Assembly: GCA_013791775.1 (NCBI GenBank)
Contig: VMTE01000013.1
Location: forward strand, 104,111-168,110
Reading direction: 5' to 3'
DNA length: 64,000 bases
From: Hyphomonas sp.
Lineage (GTDB): Bacteria > Pseudomonadota > Alphaproteobacteria > Caulobacterales > Hyphomonadaceae
Numbering within the stretch: position 1 is the stretch's first letter; each line of letters begins with the position of its first letter. The position numbers and the translations under genes are program-made. This document shows, one piece after another, positions 25,294 through 33,466 of the stretch. The notes beneath the pieces were generated by a model. That model had not been told where the DNA came from, ran no database searches, and saw nothing but the letters and a program-made list of their open reading frames with translations.

Positions 25294-26844
25294 TCAAAGA
25301 TCCTTTGTGCGCAGTTCGATATCGGTCAGGACCGCTGAGTCCGGACGCCCGACGTCTTCGACAACCCGGAACTCCGCGTTGCATGTATCCGCCGTGAAGG
25401 TCGTGCGAAGATAGCCGCGCTGCCGGCCGTTGAGGTGAGACACGTGCGGATTTGCAGCTCGCACCTGCTCCATGTCGCGTGCCCATGGACATCCGGACGA
25501 AATGGGTCCTCCGACAAGTTCATGGCCGATACGCTTCGAGGACGGATCAAACGGCCGCTGATAGACCGTGGAGGCCATGGCGCAATGCCAGTCGCCGGTC
25601 AGCAGCACGGGGTTGGAGACGTCATTGGCAAGAATGTCGGAGAGATTTTGCCGGGCGACCGGGTAACCGTCCCAGCTGTCGAGGTTGACCACAGGCGCCT
25701 CGGGCGGCTCATTGTAGCGGTAAGGCGTGAACCAGACCTGTGTTGCGAGGACGTTGAAGGCGGCCTTCGAACGCTCGAGCGACTTTTTCAGCCAGGCCTC
25801 CTGCGTCTTTCCGAGTATGGTGCGCTTGTCCGAGAGGGCCTCTTCGCAATACGCCTTCCGGTTGTCTCCGCAGGGCTGGTCGGACCGGAACTGGCGGGTA
25901 TCGAGCATGTGAACCTGCGCCGGACCCAGTCTGTACGCGCCGTAGATCTGAAGGCTTGCCTCGAGCCCGGCGATGAGCGGCGGCTTCTCGATCGGCATAT
26001 GCTCGTAATAGGCCTGCATCGCCGCCATCTTGCGGAGGAGGAATTCGGTATGGGTCTGCTTTTCCGGATCCTGCGGCGTGTTGCCGGCCCAGTTGTTGTC
26101 GATCTCGTGGTCATCAAAGCCGACGATCCAGGGTGCGCCCGCGTGTGCGGACTGCAGATCGGGATCTGTGCGGTAGAGGGCGTGGCGGTTGCGATAATCC
26201 CAGAGCGTCACGATCTCGGCACTGTTGTGCAGGCGGACGGTTTCAAACAGCCGGCGCTCGCCGCCCCCGACCGGGCGCATCTGCGCGCCGAGCGTGCCGA
26301 TATCGCCTTCGTATATATAGTCACCGGTATGGATGACGCAGTCCGGCGACCATGCTGCCAGGTCCCGGTAGGCTGCATAGAAGCCCGATTCATAGTGCTG
26401 GCAGTAGGCCAGGGCGATCTTGACCTGACCGGCCTTTGGGTCGCTGGTCCGTGTACGGCCGACCGGGCTCTCATCCGTGCCGTATGAAAACTGGTACCAG
26501 TACTCGCGCCCCGGTTCGAGGCCGCGCGCGGAAAAGTGGACGGAATGGGCTTCGGCCGCATGGGCTGTGACGAAATCATCAATGAGAATGTCCATCATGG
26601 CGGGGTCGCGTGCGAGCCGGACACGGACCTTGGCAGGCTCAGGAGCCATGCCGCCGCCGTTCAGTGGATCAGGCGCCAGACGCGTCCAGAGGATCACCTG
26701 GTCCGCGCGCGGCGAACCGGATGCGACCCCGAGGGAGAAATGCCCTCCATTCGCTGCGGCAAGCGCCTTTTGGTCAATGAGCGACACGCCGAAGAGCGCG
26801 CTGGTTGTCAGCATGAACCGGCGGCGGGACAGATCGTTGAACAT
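25294..26844 (-). CDS. phoD: PhoD-family alkaline phosphatase/phosphodiesterase (copy 2)
   Basis: A 516-residue exported PhoD homologue with a Tat signal (LSRRRFMLTTSALFG). Start ATG 26844 has AAGAGG about 10 nt upstream. It has the N-terminal Ig-like domain and catalytic motifs ALAYCQHYESGFY (Cys ligand), HTGDYIYEGD, GFDDHEIDNNWAG and LLTGDWHCAMA. It lacks the lipobox of copy 1, so it is likely soluble in the periplasm or secreted. The two copies differ enough in the loops that they may cleave different phosphoesters. It follows TBDR 2 with an intergenic hairpin. Confidence 0.92.
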   Translation of the reverse strand: MFNDLSRRRFMLTTSALFGVSLIDQKALAAANGGHFSLGVASGSPRADQVILWTRLAPDPLNGGGMAPEPAKVRVRLARDPAMMDILIDDFVTAHAAEAHSVHFSARGLEPGREYWYQFSYGTDESPVGRTRTSDPKAGQVKIALAYCQHYESGFYAAYRDLAAWSPDCVIHTGDYIYEGDIGTLGAQMRPVGGGERRLFETVRLHNSAEIVTLWDYRNRHALYRTDPDLQSAHAGAPWIVGFDDHEIDNNWAGNTPQDPEKQTHTEFLLRKMAAMQAYYEHMPIEKPPLIAGLEASLQIYGAYRLGPAQVHMLDTRQFRSDQPCGDNRKAYCEEALSDKRTILGKTQEAWLKKSLERSKAAFNVLATQVWFTPYRYNEPPEAPVVNLDSWDGYPVARQNLSDILANDVSNPVLLTGDWHCAMASTVYQRPFDPSSKRIGHELVGGPISSGCPWARDMEQVRAANPHVSHLNGRQRGYLRTTFTADTCNAEFRVVEDVGRPDSAVLTDIELRTKDL

Positions 26845-26886
26845 GAGCAGCAAACCTCTTGTCGATGTTGGTTTCGTCCGTAAGCA

Positions 26887-26928
26887 GAGGAAAGACCGGG
26901 CGGCGTTAAATGACTGCGCCGCCCGGTC
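26887..26928 (-). terminator. hairpin terminator between TBDR 2 and phoD 2
   Basis: A perfect 12-bp stem GACCGGGCGGCG / CGCCGCCCGGTC (26894-26905 and 26917-26928), 11-nt loop, followed on the minus strand by TTTCCTCT. It begins 17 nt after the receptor stop. The position is equivalent to the hairpin in the other TBDR-phoD pair, although the sequence differs. Confidence 0.75.
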
Positions 26929-26944
26929 GTGTGCAGTCGAGGGA

Positions 26945-29599
26945 CTAGAAGGAATACTCGTACTGGACCCAGAAGGATTGCGGCTTTCCGTTCCATCCAT
27001 AGGTCGTGTAGTTCTCAGCGTTGTTCACGCCCGTCTCGTTTCGCACGACACTCCGGTTGAGGGACTGGAAAGCGCCCGCTGCGCCGCGCTCAAAGTACTC
27101 TTCGCCGAGGAGGTTGACCCCGCGCAGCAGGATACGGTGCTGACGGTCTTTTCCAAGGAAGTACTGGATTGAGCCGTTGAGCACGAAGTATTCGCCGAAG
27201 TTCATGTCGGGTACCGCGCGCTCGCCGTTTGCATCCACGAGGCGGGCCGCCGTGCCGCCGGCATAGGCGTATTCGGGGCCTTGCAGCCGCGGATTGAGGG
27301 CCAGGATCCAGCGATCCGTGGGCTCATAGGTGATCAGGCCCGACAGCGACCATTCGGGACGCTCGCCCGACTGACGCAGCGCGCTGCTGCCGGCCAGGCC
27401 GGGGACGACCGTGCCGGTCAGAACCTGGCCTGTGCCTTCGCGGATCTGCGAAAGACCAAACACCGGATTGGGCTCAAGCGAGTCCATGGCGGTGAAGGAG
27501 AAGTCCGCCGCCCATTTGTCGAGGTCGATGGCAAAGTCGATGGTCCAGCCTTCAATTGCCTGAACAGCGTTCAGGTTGACGGCGACCGAGTCGCCGCTCG
27601 AAAGGTCCTGAGCAGCCGCTGTCGCGCAGAAGGCATCCGGCGGAACGATGCTGCGCCGGTTGGCGTTGATCGTGTCGAGGGCGAGCGCGCCGGTCGCCGG
27701 TGCATTCGGGCCTCCAACGGCATACTGGGTGCAGATCGCGCCGACGGCCCGGCTTCCGAACTGGTTGAGAATGTCCGTCTGGAAGAAGCCGAACTCGAGG
27801 TTGTAGGTACCGCCAAGAATGTCACCGTCGATACCGACGCCCGCATTGATGGCTTCCACCGACTGGGCTTCGAGGCCCGGGTTGATCTGGGCCCTTGCGC
27901 CATAGACGCCGATCTCGTCGATCTTCGGCGCCGAGTAGGATGTGCCGCCGGACGCGCGTGCATAGATGCCGCCGCCGAAGTTCTGGCGAACGCTGGCCTT
28001 CCAGATTGCCTCATCGTCGAAGGGGTCGTTGAAATCCTGGCGACCGGCGAGCGAGACCGACATGCCTTCCAGAACCGGAAGGCTGAGGCGCAGGTCGCCG
28101 TAAACGCCAACCGAAGTCAGCTTGGTGTCGCGGACGCCGAACGCGGAGTCCGAGTAGTCCTTGTATCCGGAATACTGCACGCCGCCGACCACATCGACAT
28201 AGTCGTTGAGTGTGTAGGTCGCCCGCGCATTAGTGCCCCAGTCCTGATAGCCGGAGGCCCGGTTATCGGTGGATCCGAAACCCTTGACCGGGTTGCCGTC
28301 ACCAAACGAGGTCACTGTTTCGCTGACATATCCGATCGGCGCGCCAATCGGGAAGGGGTTCTCGGCGGTCCCGTAGCGCTGGCCAAAGAAGGGGCTGTTG
28401 GGGTCCTGGTTGACCAACCAGCCCTGCCGGGCCTGCGAGGCGGCGCCATTGATCGTGCCGGGGTTGGTCACGCAGCCGGTCGGAAAGCCGATTGAGGCGG
28501 CAAAGGTCTCGAACTGAACGGCGGTGGTGAAGCTGGTGATGCCACGAGCCCGGGCCTGTGCTTCGATGGTTGCCGGCAAGTCTGTGATCCGCGGGATCGT
28601 GCAGACCTGAGGGCGAAGTTCGTTGTTGCGAAGCTGCGGCTGCTGGAAATGGCCTTCAATCTCAAACTTCAGGCGATCCGTGATTTCGTTTTCATAGCTC
28701 GCCGTATAGATCGGGAACTCGGTATAGTTCGGCGTGAAGACTGTGCTGTTGGGGAAGCTGTCGTGGAAATCGACGGTCGTGTAGGACGCGCCGAGGCGGA
28801 GTTCCTGACGGTCATCAATCTGCCAGAGGTATTTTATGCCGAGGCTGTTGAAGTCGTAGGGGTAGGCCTGATAGCCGCCGAGCGCGAGGACGTTGTCGCC
28901 ATACGCTTCCGGGTCAAACAGTTCGTGCGCATCAGAGTGATAGGAACGTCCGTACACCAGAATGGAGTGCTTCCCGGCATCGTCGATGGGGAAGGTCGTG
29001 TTGCCGTAGATTTCGCGGGTCTTGAACGATCCGCCATAGACGCCGAACTCACCCTTGGAGGTTCCATCCGGTTCCTTCGTCTTGACGGCGACCACCCCGA
29101 GGCCGCCGTTCGACCCGAAATACAGTGACTGACCGCCGCGATAGACTTCAACGGTGTCGATCATCCGCGGGTCGATCGCTGTCGCGGGCCAAAGATCTTC
29201 GCTCGGCGAGGAGCGGTCGAAATAGGGCACGCCGTCGACAAGCAGCAGCGTGTCGCGGTCGGTGCCGCCATCGATCCTGATGGTGAATTCACCTTCGTCG
29301 GGCGAGTAGCCGACATTGGCGCCGCGGATCAGGCCAGCGGCGAGTTCGCCGAAGTTGGTAAATCCGCCCGTCTCGATTTCTTCGTCGCTGATCAGTTGGA
29401 CCTGCGTACCGAACTGGGCAAAATCGACTGCGAGCGGGCTCGCCGTCAGGTCTACCTGCTGGCCCTCGACGCGCACCGCTTCGAGGCGCCGGGTTCCTTC
29501 TTCTTCGACTTGCGCTTCGGCAAGCAGCGGCGGCAGTGCGGCCGACGCAAGCAGTGCGCCAAGGCCAACGCGGACTGAAAATCTGGCATGCGGTTTCAT
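26945..29599 (-). CDS. TonB-dependent outer-membrane receptor (copy 2, paired with phoD)
   Basis: An 884-residue receptor. Residues 1-29 are a signal peptide (SAALPPLLAEAQ); the TonB-box-like region is RLEAVRVEGQ; the plug domain includes GFTNFGELAAGLIRGANVGY, TIRIDGGTDRDTLLLVDGVP and DTVEVYRGGQSLYFGSNGG; the long barrel ends WVQYEYSF. It is not a close copy of receptor 1. The promoter region carries three phased GTGAA-type repeats. It is followed by phoD 2, suggesting import of a phosphate ester or of the product released by the enzyme. Ligand unknown. Confidence 0.92.
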   Translation of the reverse strand: MKPHARFSVRVGLGALLASAALPPLLAEAQVEEEGTRRLEAVRVEGQQVDLTASPLAVDFAQFGTQVQLISDEEIETGGFTNFGELAAGLIRGANVGYSPDEGEFTIRIDGGTDRDTLLLVDGVPYFDRSSPSEDLWPATAIDPRMIDTVEVYRGGQSLYFGSNGGLGVVAVKTKEPDGTSKGEFGVYGGSFKTREIYGNTTFPIDDAGKHSILVYGRSYHSDAHELFDPEAYGDNVLALGGYQAYPYDFNSLGIKYLWQIDDRQELRLGASYTTVDFHDSFPNSTVFTPNYTEFPIYTASYENEITDRLKFEIEGHFQQPQLRNNELRPQVCTIPRITDLPATIEAQARARGITSFTTAVQFETFAASIGFPTGCVTNPGTINGAASQARQGWLVNQDPNSPFFGQRYGTAENPFPIGAPIGYVSETVTSFGDGNPVKGFGSTDNRASGYQDWGTNARATYTLNDYVDVVGGVQYSGYKDYSDSAFGVRDTKLTSVGVYGDLRLSLPVLEGMSVSLAGRQDFNDPFDDEAIWKASVRQNFGGGIYARASGGTSYSAPKIDEIGVYGARAQINPGLEAQSVEAINAGVGIDGDILGGTYNLEFGFFQTDILNQFGSRAVGAICTQYAVGGPNAPATGALALDTINANRRSIVPPDAFCATAAAQDLSSGDSVAVNLNAVQAIEGWTIDFAIDLDKWAADFSFTAMDSLEPNPVFGLSQIREGTGQVLTGTVVPGLAGSSALRQSGERPEWSLSGLITYEPTDRWILALNPRLQGPEYAYAGGTAARLVDANGERAVPDMNFGEYFVLNGSIQYFLGKDRQHRILLRGVNLLGEEYFERGAAGAFQSLNRSVVRNETGVNNAENYTTYGWNGKPQSFWVQYEYSF

Positions 29600-29718
29600 G
29601 GTATAAACCCCTATCGAACCCCTGGAAGAGCGCCGGTCATCGGCGACCCGGTTGAGACCTGCCGCGTAGTGCGCCGCAGGTTGTGGAGGTTCGATTAGTT
29701 AACGCAGGCGACGGTTGC

Positions 29719-29747
29719 GTGAAAAAACGGTAAAATTTATGTGAACC
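29719..29747 (-). promoter_or_regulatory. three phased heptamers upstream of TBDR 2 (Pho-box-like)
   Basis: Plus-strand reading GTGAAAA-aacg-GTAAAAT-ttat-GTGAACC: three related heptamers at an exact 11-nt period. On the coding strand they read GGTTCAC, ATTTTAC, TTTTCAC, sharing the T-TCAC end of PhoB boxes (CTGTCAC). It lies 120-148 nt before the receptor start, in the region shared with the divergent HAD gene. Binding by PhoB is an inference. Confidence 0.4.
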
Positions 29748-29812
29748 CCATTTACTTTGATGCCAATTTCATCTGAACAAAATTCAATTCAGGAAAACGA
29801 CTGGATCAAACG

Positions 29813-30592
29813 ATGGGCAGTGTGTTCAGTATCAATGCAAAAGACATCGCGCCGGGCGTGATCGCGGATGCGCGCGGGTTTCTGATGGATTGGGACGGCT
29901 GCTGCGCCGTCGACAATCAGCTCGTGCCTTCGGCCGTGCGCTTCCTGAAGGCGAACCAGGCAAGAGCCGTGATCGTCTCGAACAACTCGTCAAACACGGT
30001 AGAAGATTTCCTGCGCATTCTGTCGAAGGCCGGCATCGAGATGCGGGCTGAGCAGATCGTTCTAGCCGGCGTCGAAGCGCTCAACCGCGCGGCCGAGATC
30101 GGATCGCCATTCACCTGGGTACTGTCCGATCCCCGCATGAGATTTCTGGCCAGGCGCTTGGGGCTCTGTATCGAGTCGGATTCTCCGGACCTGATCGTGC
30201 TGTTGCGCGATACGCGGTTCACCTATCCGCGCCTTGAGAAAATCATCAATGCGCTGGCCGGTGGAGCGAAGCTGATCGTGTCGAATCCGGACATCACGCA
30301 CCCGGGCAGGGCCGGCAGGATCCGGCCCGAAACGGGGGCCTTGCTGGCCGCCATCCGGGCCTGCGTCGATCTTCCGGAATCGCGGCTGGAGATTGTCGGC
30401 AAGCCTAACTCCAGGCTCTTCCAGAAGGGGTGCAGCGTGCTGGGTCAGGAACCTGCCTCGCTCGTGATGATCGGCGACAATCAGGCGACAGATATCGCGG
30501 GAGCCGAGGCGCTCGGGATGAACGCCCTCCTCGTGGCGCCGGCGCCGGAGCCTTTCTTTCGCTCGCTTGTCCAGACGGTCAGAATCGCTTGA
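29813..30592 (+). CDS. HAD-superfamily phosphatase, NagD-like
   Basis: A 259-residue cytosolic HAD hydrolase of the C2-cap (NagD/pNPPase) type. Motif I FLMDWDGCC gives Asp26 and Asp28, motif II is VIVSNNSSN, motif III lysine lies in VGKPNSRLF and motif IV is MIGDNQATDIAGA. It should dephosphorylate a small phosphometabolite such as a sugar or nucleotide phosphate. It diverges from TBDR 2 and its last 14 nt overlap the convergent rpiR-type gene. Its place in a phosphorus island suggests it acts on an imported or derived phosphate ester. Confidence 0.88.
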   Translation: MGSVFSINAKDIAPGVIADARGFLMDWDGCCAVDNQLVPSAVRFLKANQARAVIVSNNSSNTVEDFLRILSKAGIEMRAEQIVLAGVEALNRAAEIGSPFTWVLSDPRMRFLARRLGLCIESDSPDLIVLLRDTRFTYPRLEKIINALAGGAKLIVSNPDITHPGRAGRIRPETGALLAAIRACVDLPESRLEIVGKPNSRLFQKGCSVLGQEPASLVMIGDNQATDIAGAEALGMNALLVAPAPEPFFRSLVQTVRIA

Positions 30593-31481
30593 GCGACAGC
30601 ACGTTGAAGGTCTTCTGCAAGACCGATACGGATTGCTCGTAGTCGTCCAGCGCAATGCCGGCGACGAGGGCATCCAGCACGCAAAGCTGGGCAATACGGC
30701 TCGTCATGGCCTCAGTGCGAAACTTGGTTTCGCGCGACATCGTGAACAGCTTGATGTCGGCAAAGGCCTGGAGCGGCGAGTTTGCAAAGTTCGTGACGAC
30801 AATCGTGGTGGCGCCGGCTTCCTTGGCAAGCCGTGTCGAGGCCAGGGTTTCGTGCGTGGCGCCCGAGTGCGAAATCGTGAGCACAACGACTTTCGGACCC
30901 GTCAGCGACGCACTGATCGCCTGAATGTGGCTGTCGGTGACGACTTTGACGTTGAGCCCTATGCGAAGCATCCGGTACTGCGCGTCTTCGGCAATCGGCG
31001 CGGAGGATCCGATGCCGTATATCTCGATGCGTTCCGCGCCTTTGATTGCCTTGACTGCAGCCGAAACCGCATCCGGATCTAGAACCGAAAGCGTATCGCG
31101 CAAGGCCTGGATGCCTGCGTGGAACATCTTGCGGCAGACCGCCGCCGTATCGTCTGTCGGCTGCAAGTCTTCGTGAATGAACTGGACGGGCCTTACGGTT
31201 TCCTGGGCGAGGCTGAGCTTGAACTGTTGAAAGCCGGACAGGCCGAGCTGGCGGCAGAAGTTTATGACGCTGCCATCACTCGCGCCGGTCGCTTCCGCCA
31301 GCTCCGTGACGGACATGCCCACTACCTGGCCGGGATGCTCGAGCACAAAATTGGCAATCGAGCGCGTGCTCGGTCCAAGGCTTGCCTGGCGAACCCGGAT
31401 CCGCGAGAGCACGTTGTCCACCGGGGCTGTGTCGGCGCGCTTGTTGACCGGAGGTGTTGTGCGCGGGGGTCGATCTGCCAT
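30579..31481 (-). CDS. MurR/RpiR family regulator with SIS domain
   Basis: A 300-residue regulator. The N-terminal HTH (about residues 35-85) contains PSTRSIANFVLEHPG, MSVTELAEATGASDGSVINF and GFQQFKLSLAQE. The SIS domain (about 120-260) has EIYGIGSSAPIAEDAQYR and VLTISHSGATHETLAS, the phosphosugar-binding signature. Such proteins sense sugar phosphates and repress or activate catabolic genes. ATG 31481 is used; GTG 31493 is an alternative. It diverges from phnD, so the phnDCE operon and the HAD gene are its likely targets. Confidence 0.9.
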   Translation of the reverse strand: MADRPPRTTPPVNKRADTAPVDNVLSRIRVRQASLGPSTRSIANFVLEHPGQVVGMSVTELAEATGASDGSVINFCRQLGLSGFQQFKLSLAQETVRPVQFIHEDLQPTDDTAAVCRKMFHAGIQALRDTLSVLDPDAVSAAVKAIKGAERIEIYGIGSSAPIAEDAQYRMLRIGLNVKVVTDSHIQAISASLTGPKVVVLTISHSGATHETLASTRLAKEAGATTIVVTNFANSPLQAFADIKLFTMSRETKFRTEAMTSRIAQLCVLDALVAGIALDDYEQSVSVLQKTFNVLSLKRF

Positions 31482-31599
31482 GGGCGTCTTCACATCACCA
31501 ATCTGTGCGTCGAATTATTGAATGATTTTCATTCCAAGGCAAGGCACGTCTGAATTTGTCACGCAGCCGTCACCTCCCGCTGTTAACCCTCATGCTGAG

Positions 31600-31675
31600 G
31601 CACCCGGCCGGCTTTGGCGGCCGGGTGCTGAACGAAATGTGTCAGCCGGGAAGGCGTCTTCCCGAAACAGGGAAG
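31600..31675 (+). promoter_or_regulatory. structured leader of phnD: strong hairpin plus alternative SD-sequestering hairpins
   Basis: First a perfect 11-bp hairpin GCACCCGGCCG-gctttgg-CGGCCGGGTGC (31600-31628). Then GGGAAG (31648-31653) can pair with CTTCCC (31658-31663) around a GCGT tetraloop, but CTTCCC can equally pair with the identical GGGAAG at 31670-31675, which is the Shine-Dalgarno sequence 9 nt before the phnD ATG. The two folds exclude each other. No known riboswitch class is recognised. Confidence 0.5.
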
Positions 31676-31684
31676 ATTAAGGTC

Positions 31685-32620
31685 ATGAAGCGTTGGGGGC
31701 TCTGCCTTTCAATTCTTGTTGCTTGCGCGCTCGGTCCCGCAGCGAGCGGCCGCGCAGAAACCGGCCCGGTGTGGACGGCGCCCTTACGTGTGCTTCTGAT
31801 CCCTGCCGACGGCGGAACAGAGGACGGCACCAAGGCTGACTTCAAACCCCTGTTTGATGCCCTGTCGCGTGTCACCGGTCTCGAATTCGAGGTCCGGGTC
31901 GGGCAGAGCTATTCGGCGGTCATCGACGGCATGTGCGCCGGGCAGGCCGACATCGCCTGGTTTGGCCCGGTGTCCTATCTGGAGGCGCGCGACCGGGGCT
32001 GCGCCGAACTTCTCGGCATCGAGGAGCGGGGCGGTTCGACAAGTTACTACGCCGGCCTGTTCGTTCTGGCTTCGTCCGGCATCAAGGCGGTGGACCAGCT
32101 TTCGGGGCGGACACTGGCGCTCGGGTCCAGCCATTCGGCAAGCAGCTTCGCCTATCCGCTCGCAGTCCTGAGAGATGCCGGCATTGATCCGTTGACGGAT
32201 CTCCGCGCCTTGCGGCTGTCAGAATCCCACACGCAAAGCCTGATGGCGCTGAGCAGCGGTCAGGTGGATGCGGCGGGCGCGTCGCTGACGTCGTTTGAGC
32301 GCGCGATGAACCAGGGCGGACTGGATGCGTCGCGGTTCCGGATCCTCGCCAGGTCCGATCCTATTCCCAATCCGCCGCTTGCCGTCAGTTCGAAATTGCC
32401 GGATGCCCTGCAGGACAAGCTGCGCGCAGCCCTTGCCAAACTGCATGAAACGCCGGGCGTGAAGACCGATGCCATCCGGGGCTACGGCGGCAAACGCGTT
32501 GATCGCTATGTAACCGATTTTGACGAGGCCGATTTGGACAAGGCGGCCGAGCGCATTGCATTCATCGACGACGACCTGAAGGCCGCGCTGATCCGCAAGG
32601 CCGGTGCGGTTCAGGACTAG
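31685..32620 (+). CDS. phnD: phosphonate/phosphite-type ABC transporter substrate-binding protein
   Basis: A 311-residue periplasmic binding protein of the PhnD/PtxB family. ATG 31685 starts a signal peptide (MKRWGLCLSILVACALGP, cleavage near GRAE) and has AGGGAAG 9 nt upstream. Family motifs: LRVLLIPADGGTEDG, FEVRVGQSYSAVIDGMCAGQ, ADIAWFGPVSYLEA and the helix-capping LALGSSHSASSFAYPLAVLR, which binds the phosphonate oxygens. It delivers phosphonate, phosphite or a similar oxyanion to PhnCE. The next gene starts 13 nt downstream. Confidence 0.88.
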   Translation: MKRWGLCLSILVACALGPAASGRAETGPVWTAPLRVLLIPADGGTEDGTKADFKPLFDALSRVTGLEFEVRVGQSYSAVIDGMCAGQADIAWFGPVSYLEARDRGCAELLGIEERGGSTSYYAGLFVLASSGIKAVDQLSGRTLALGSSHSASSFAYPLAVLRDAGIDPLTDLRALRLSESHTQSLMALSSGQVDAAGASLTSFERAMNQGGLDASRFRILARSDPIPNPPLAVSSKLPDALQDKLRAALAKLHETPGVKTDAIRGYGGKRVDRYVTDFDEADLDKAAERIAFIDDDLKAALIRKAGAVQD

Positions 32621-32633
32621 CCGCGCCGTGACG

Positions 32634-33449
32634 ATGCCGGCCAAGCGGTCAAGGTCGATTGCCAGCCAAGCTTCCGCCGGCAGGCTTCTATCCTGTGACG
32701 GGCTCGTCAAGTCCTATGGAGACGGGCCTCCCGCGCTCGGCGGCGTCTCTTTTGTGATGGAGGCGCCGCAGTTCACGGTCCTCCTCGGCTCGTCCGGATC
32801 AGGCAAGACGACCCTGCTTCGCGCGATTGCCGGGCTTGTTCCGTTGGATCAGGGCGAAATCCATGTCACCGGCGTTGCGCTCACGCGCGCCAACCTGAAG
32901 ACCGTGCGCCGGCGCCTCGGCATGGTGCATCAGGAGTTCGGACTGACCGACCGGCTCACGGCGGCGCAAAACGTGTTGGCGGGCGCGGCCCCGGATCTCT
33001 CCTGGTCTCGACTTCTGTTCCAGGCCTATCCGACACCCCTCCGGCAGCGGGCGTGCAGCCTGCTGGCCGAAGTCGGCCTGACGGAAATCCAGGCCAACCG
33101 GAAGGCGCGGGAACTTTCGGGCGGTCAGCGCCAACGGGTCGGTATCGCGCGGGCCCTGATCGGCCAGCCGCAACTGTTCCTCGCGGATGAGCCGGTGGCA
33201 AACCTTGATCCGCAGACTGCTTCGGGAATTCTCGCGCTGCTGCGCGAAGCCGTCACCGTGCATGGGGTCGGTGTGCTCTGCAGCCTGCATCAGACCGATC
33301 TGGCCTGTCAGTATGCTGACCGCATCATCGGCCTTCAGGGCGGGCGCCTCGTCTTCGACGGACCGCCGGCTGACCTGAGCCCGGCAGCGACCGCCGCGCT
33401 GTTCGCAGGCGCCGGCGCGGCCGCTGTCCCCACATCCACCGCAGCGTGA
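32634..33449 (+). CDS. phnC: phosphonate-type ABC transporter ATP-binding protein
   Basis: A 271-residue ABC ATPase. Walker A LLGSSGSGKTTLLRA, Q-loop MVHQEFGL, signature LSGGQRQRVGIARAL, Walker B LFLADEPVANLD and switch His CSLHQTDLA are all present. The PhnC-specific VHQEFGLTDRLTAAQNVLAG is clear. ATG 32634 follows phnD by 13 nt; GTG 32604 would overlap it. The protein ends in an Ala/Pro-rich tail beyond the usual PhnC end. Part of the phnDCE operon. Confidence 0.9.
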   Translation: MPAKRSRSIASQASAGRLLSCDGLVKSYGDGPPALGGVSFVMEAPQFTVLLGSSGSGKTTLLRAIAGLVPLDQGEIHVTGVALTRANLKTVRRRLGMVHQEFGLTDRLTAAQNVLAGAAPDLSWSRLLFQAYPTPLRQRACSLLAEVGLTEIQANRKARELSGGQRQRVGIARALIGQPQLFLADEPVANLDPQTASGILALLREAVTVHGVGVLCSLHQTDLACQYADRIIGLQGGRLVFDGPPADLSPAATAALFAGAGAAAVPTSTAA

Positions 33450-33466
33450 CGAGGCAGGAACAGGCC

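Noticed and set aside
27281-28495. A 404-codon frame opposite TBDR 2
   Set aside because: Antisense to a certain receptor gene, no recognisable domain.
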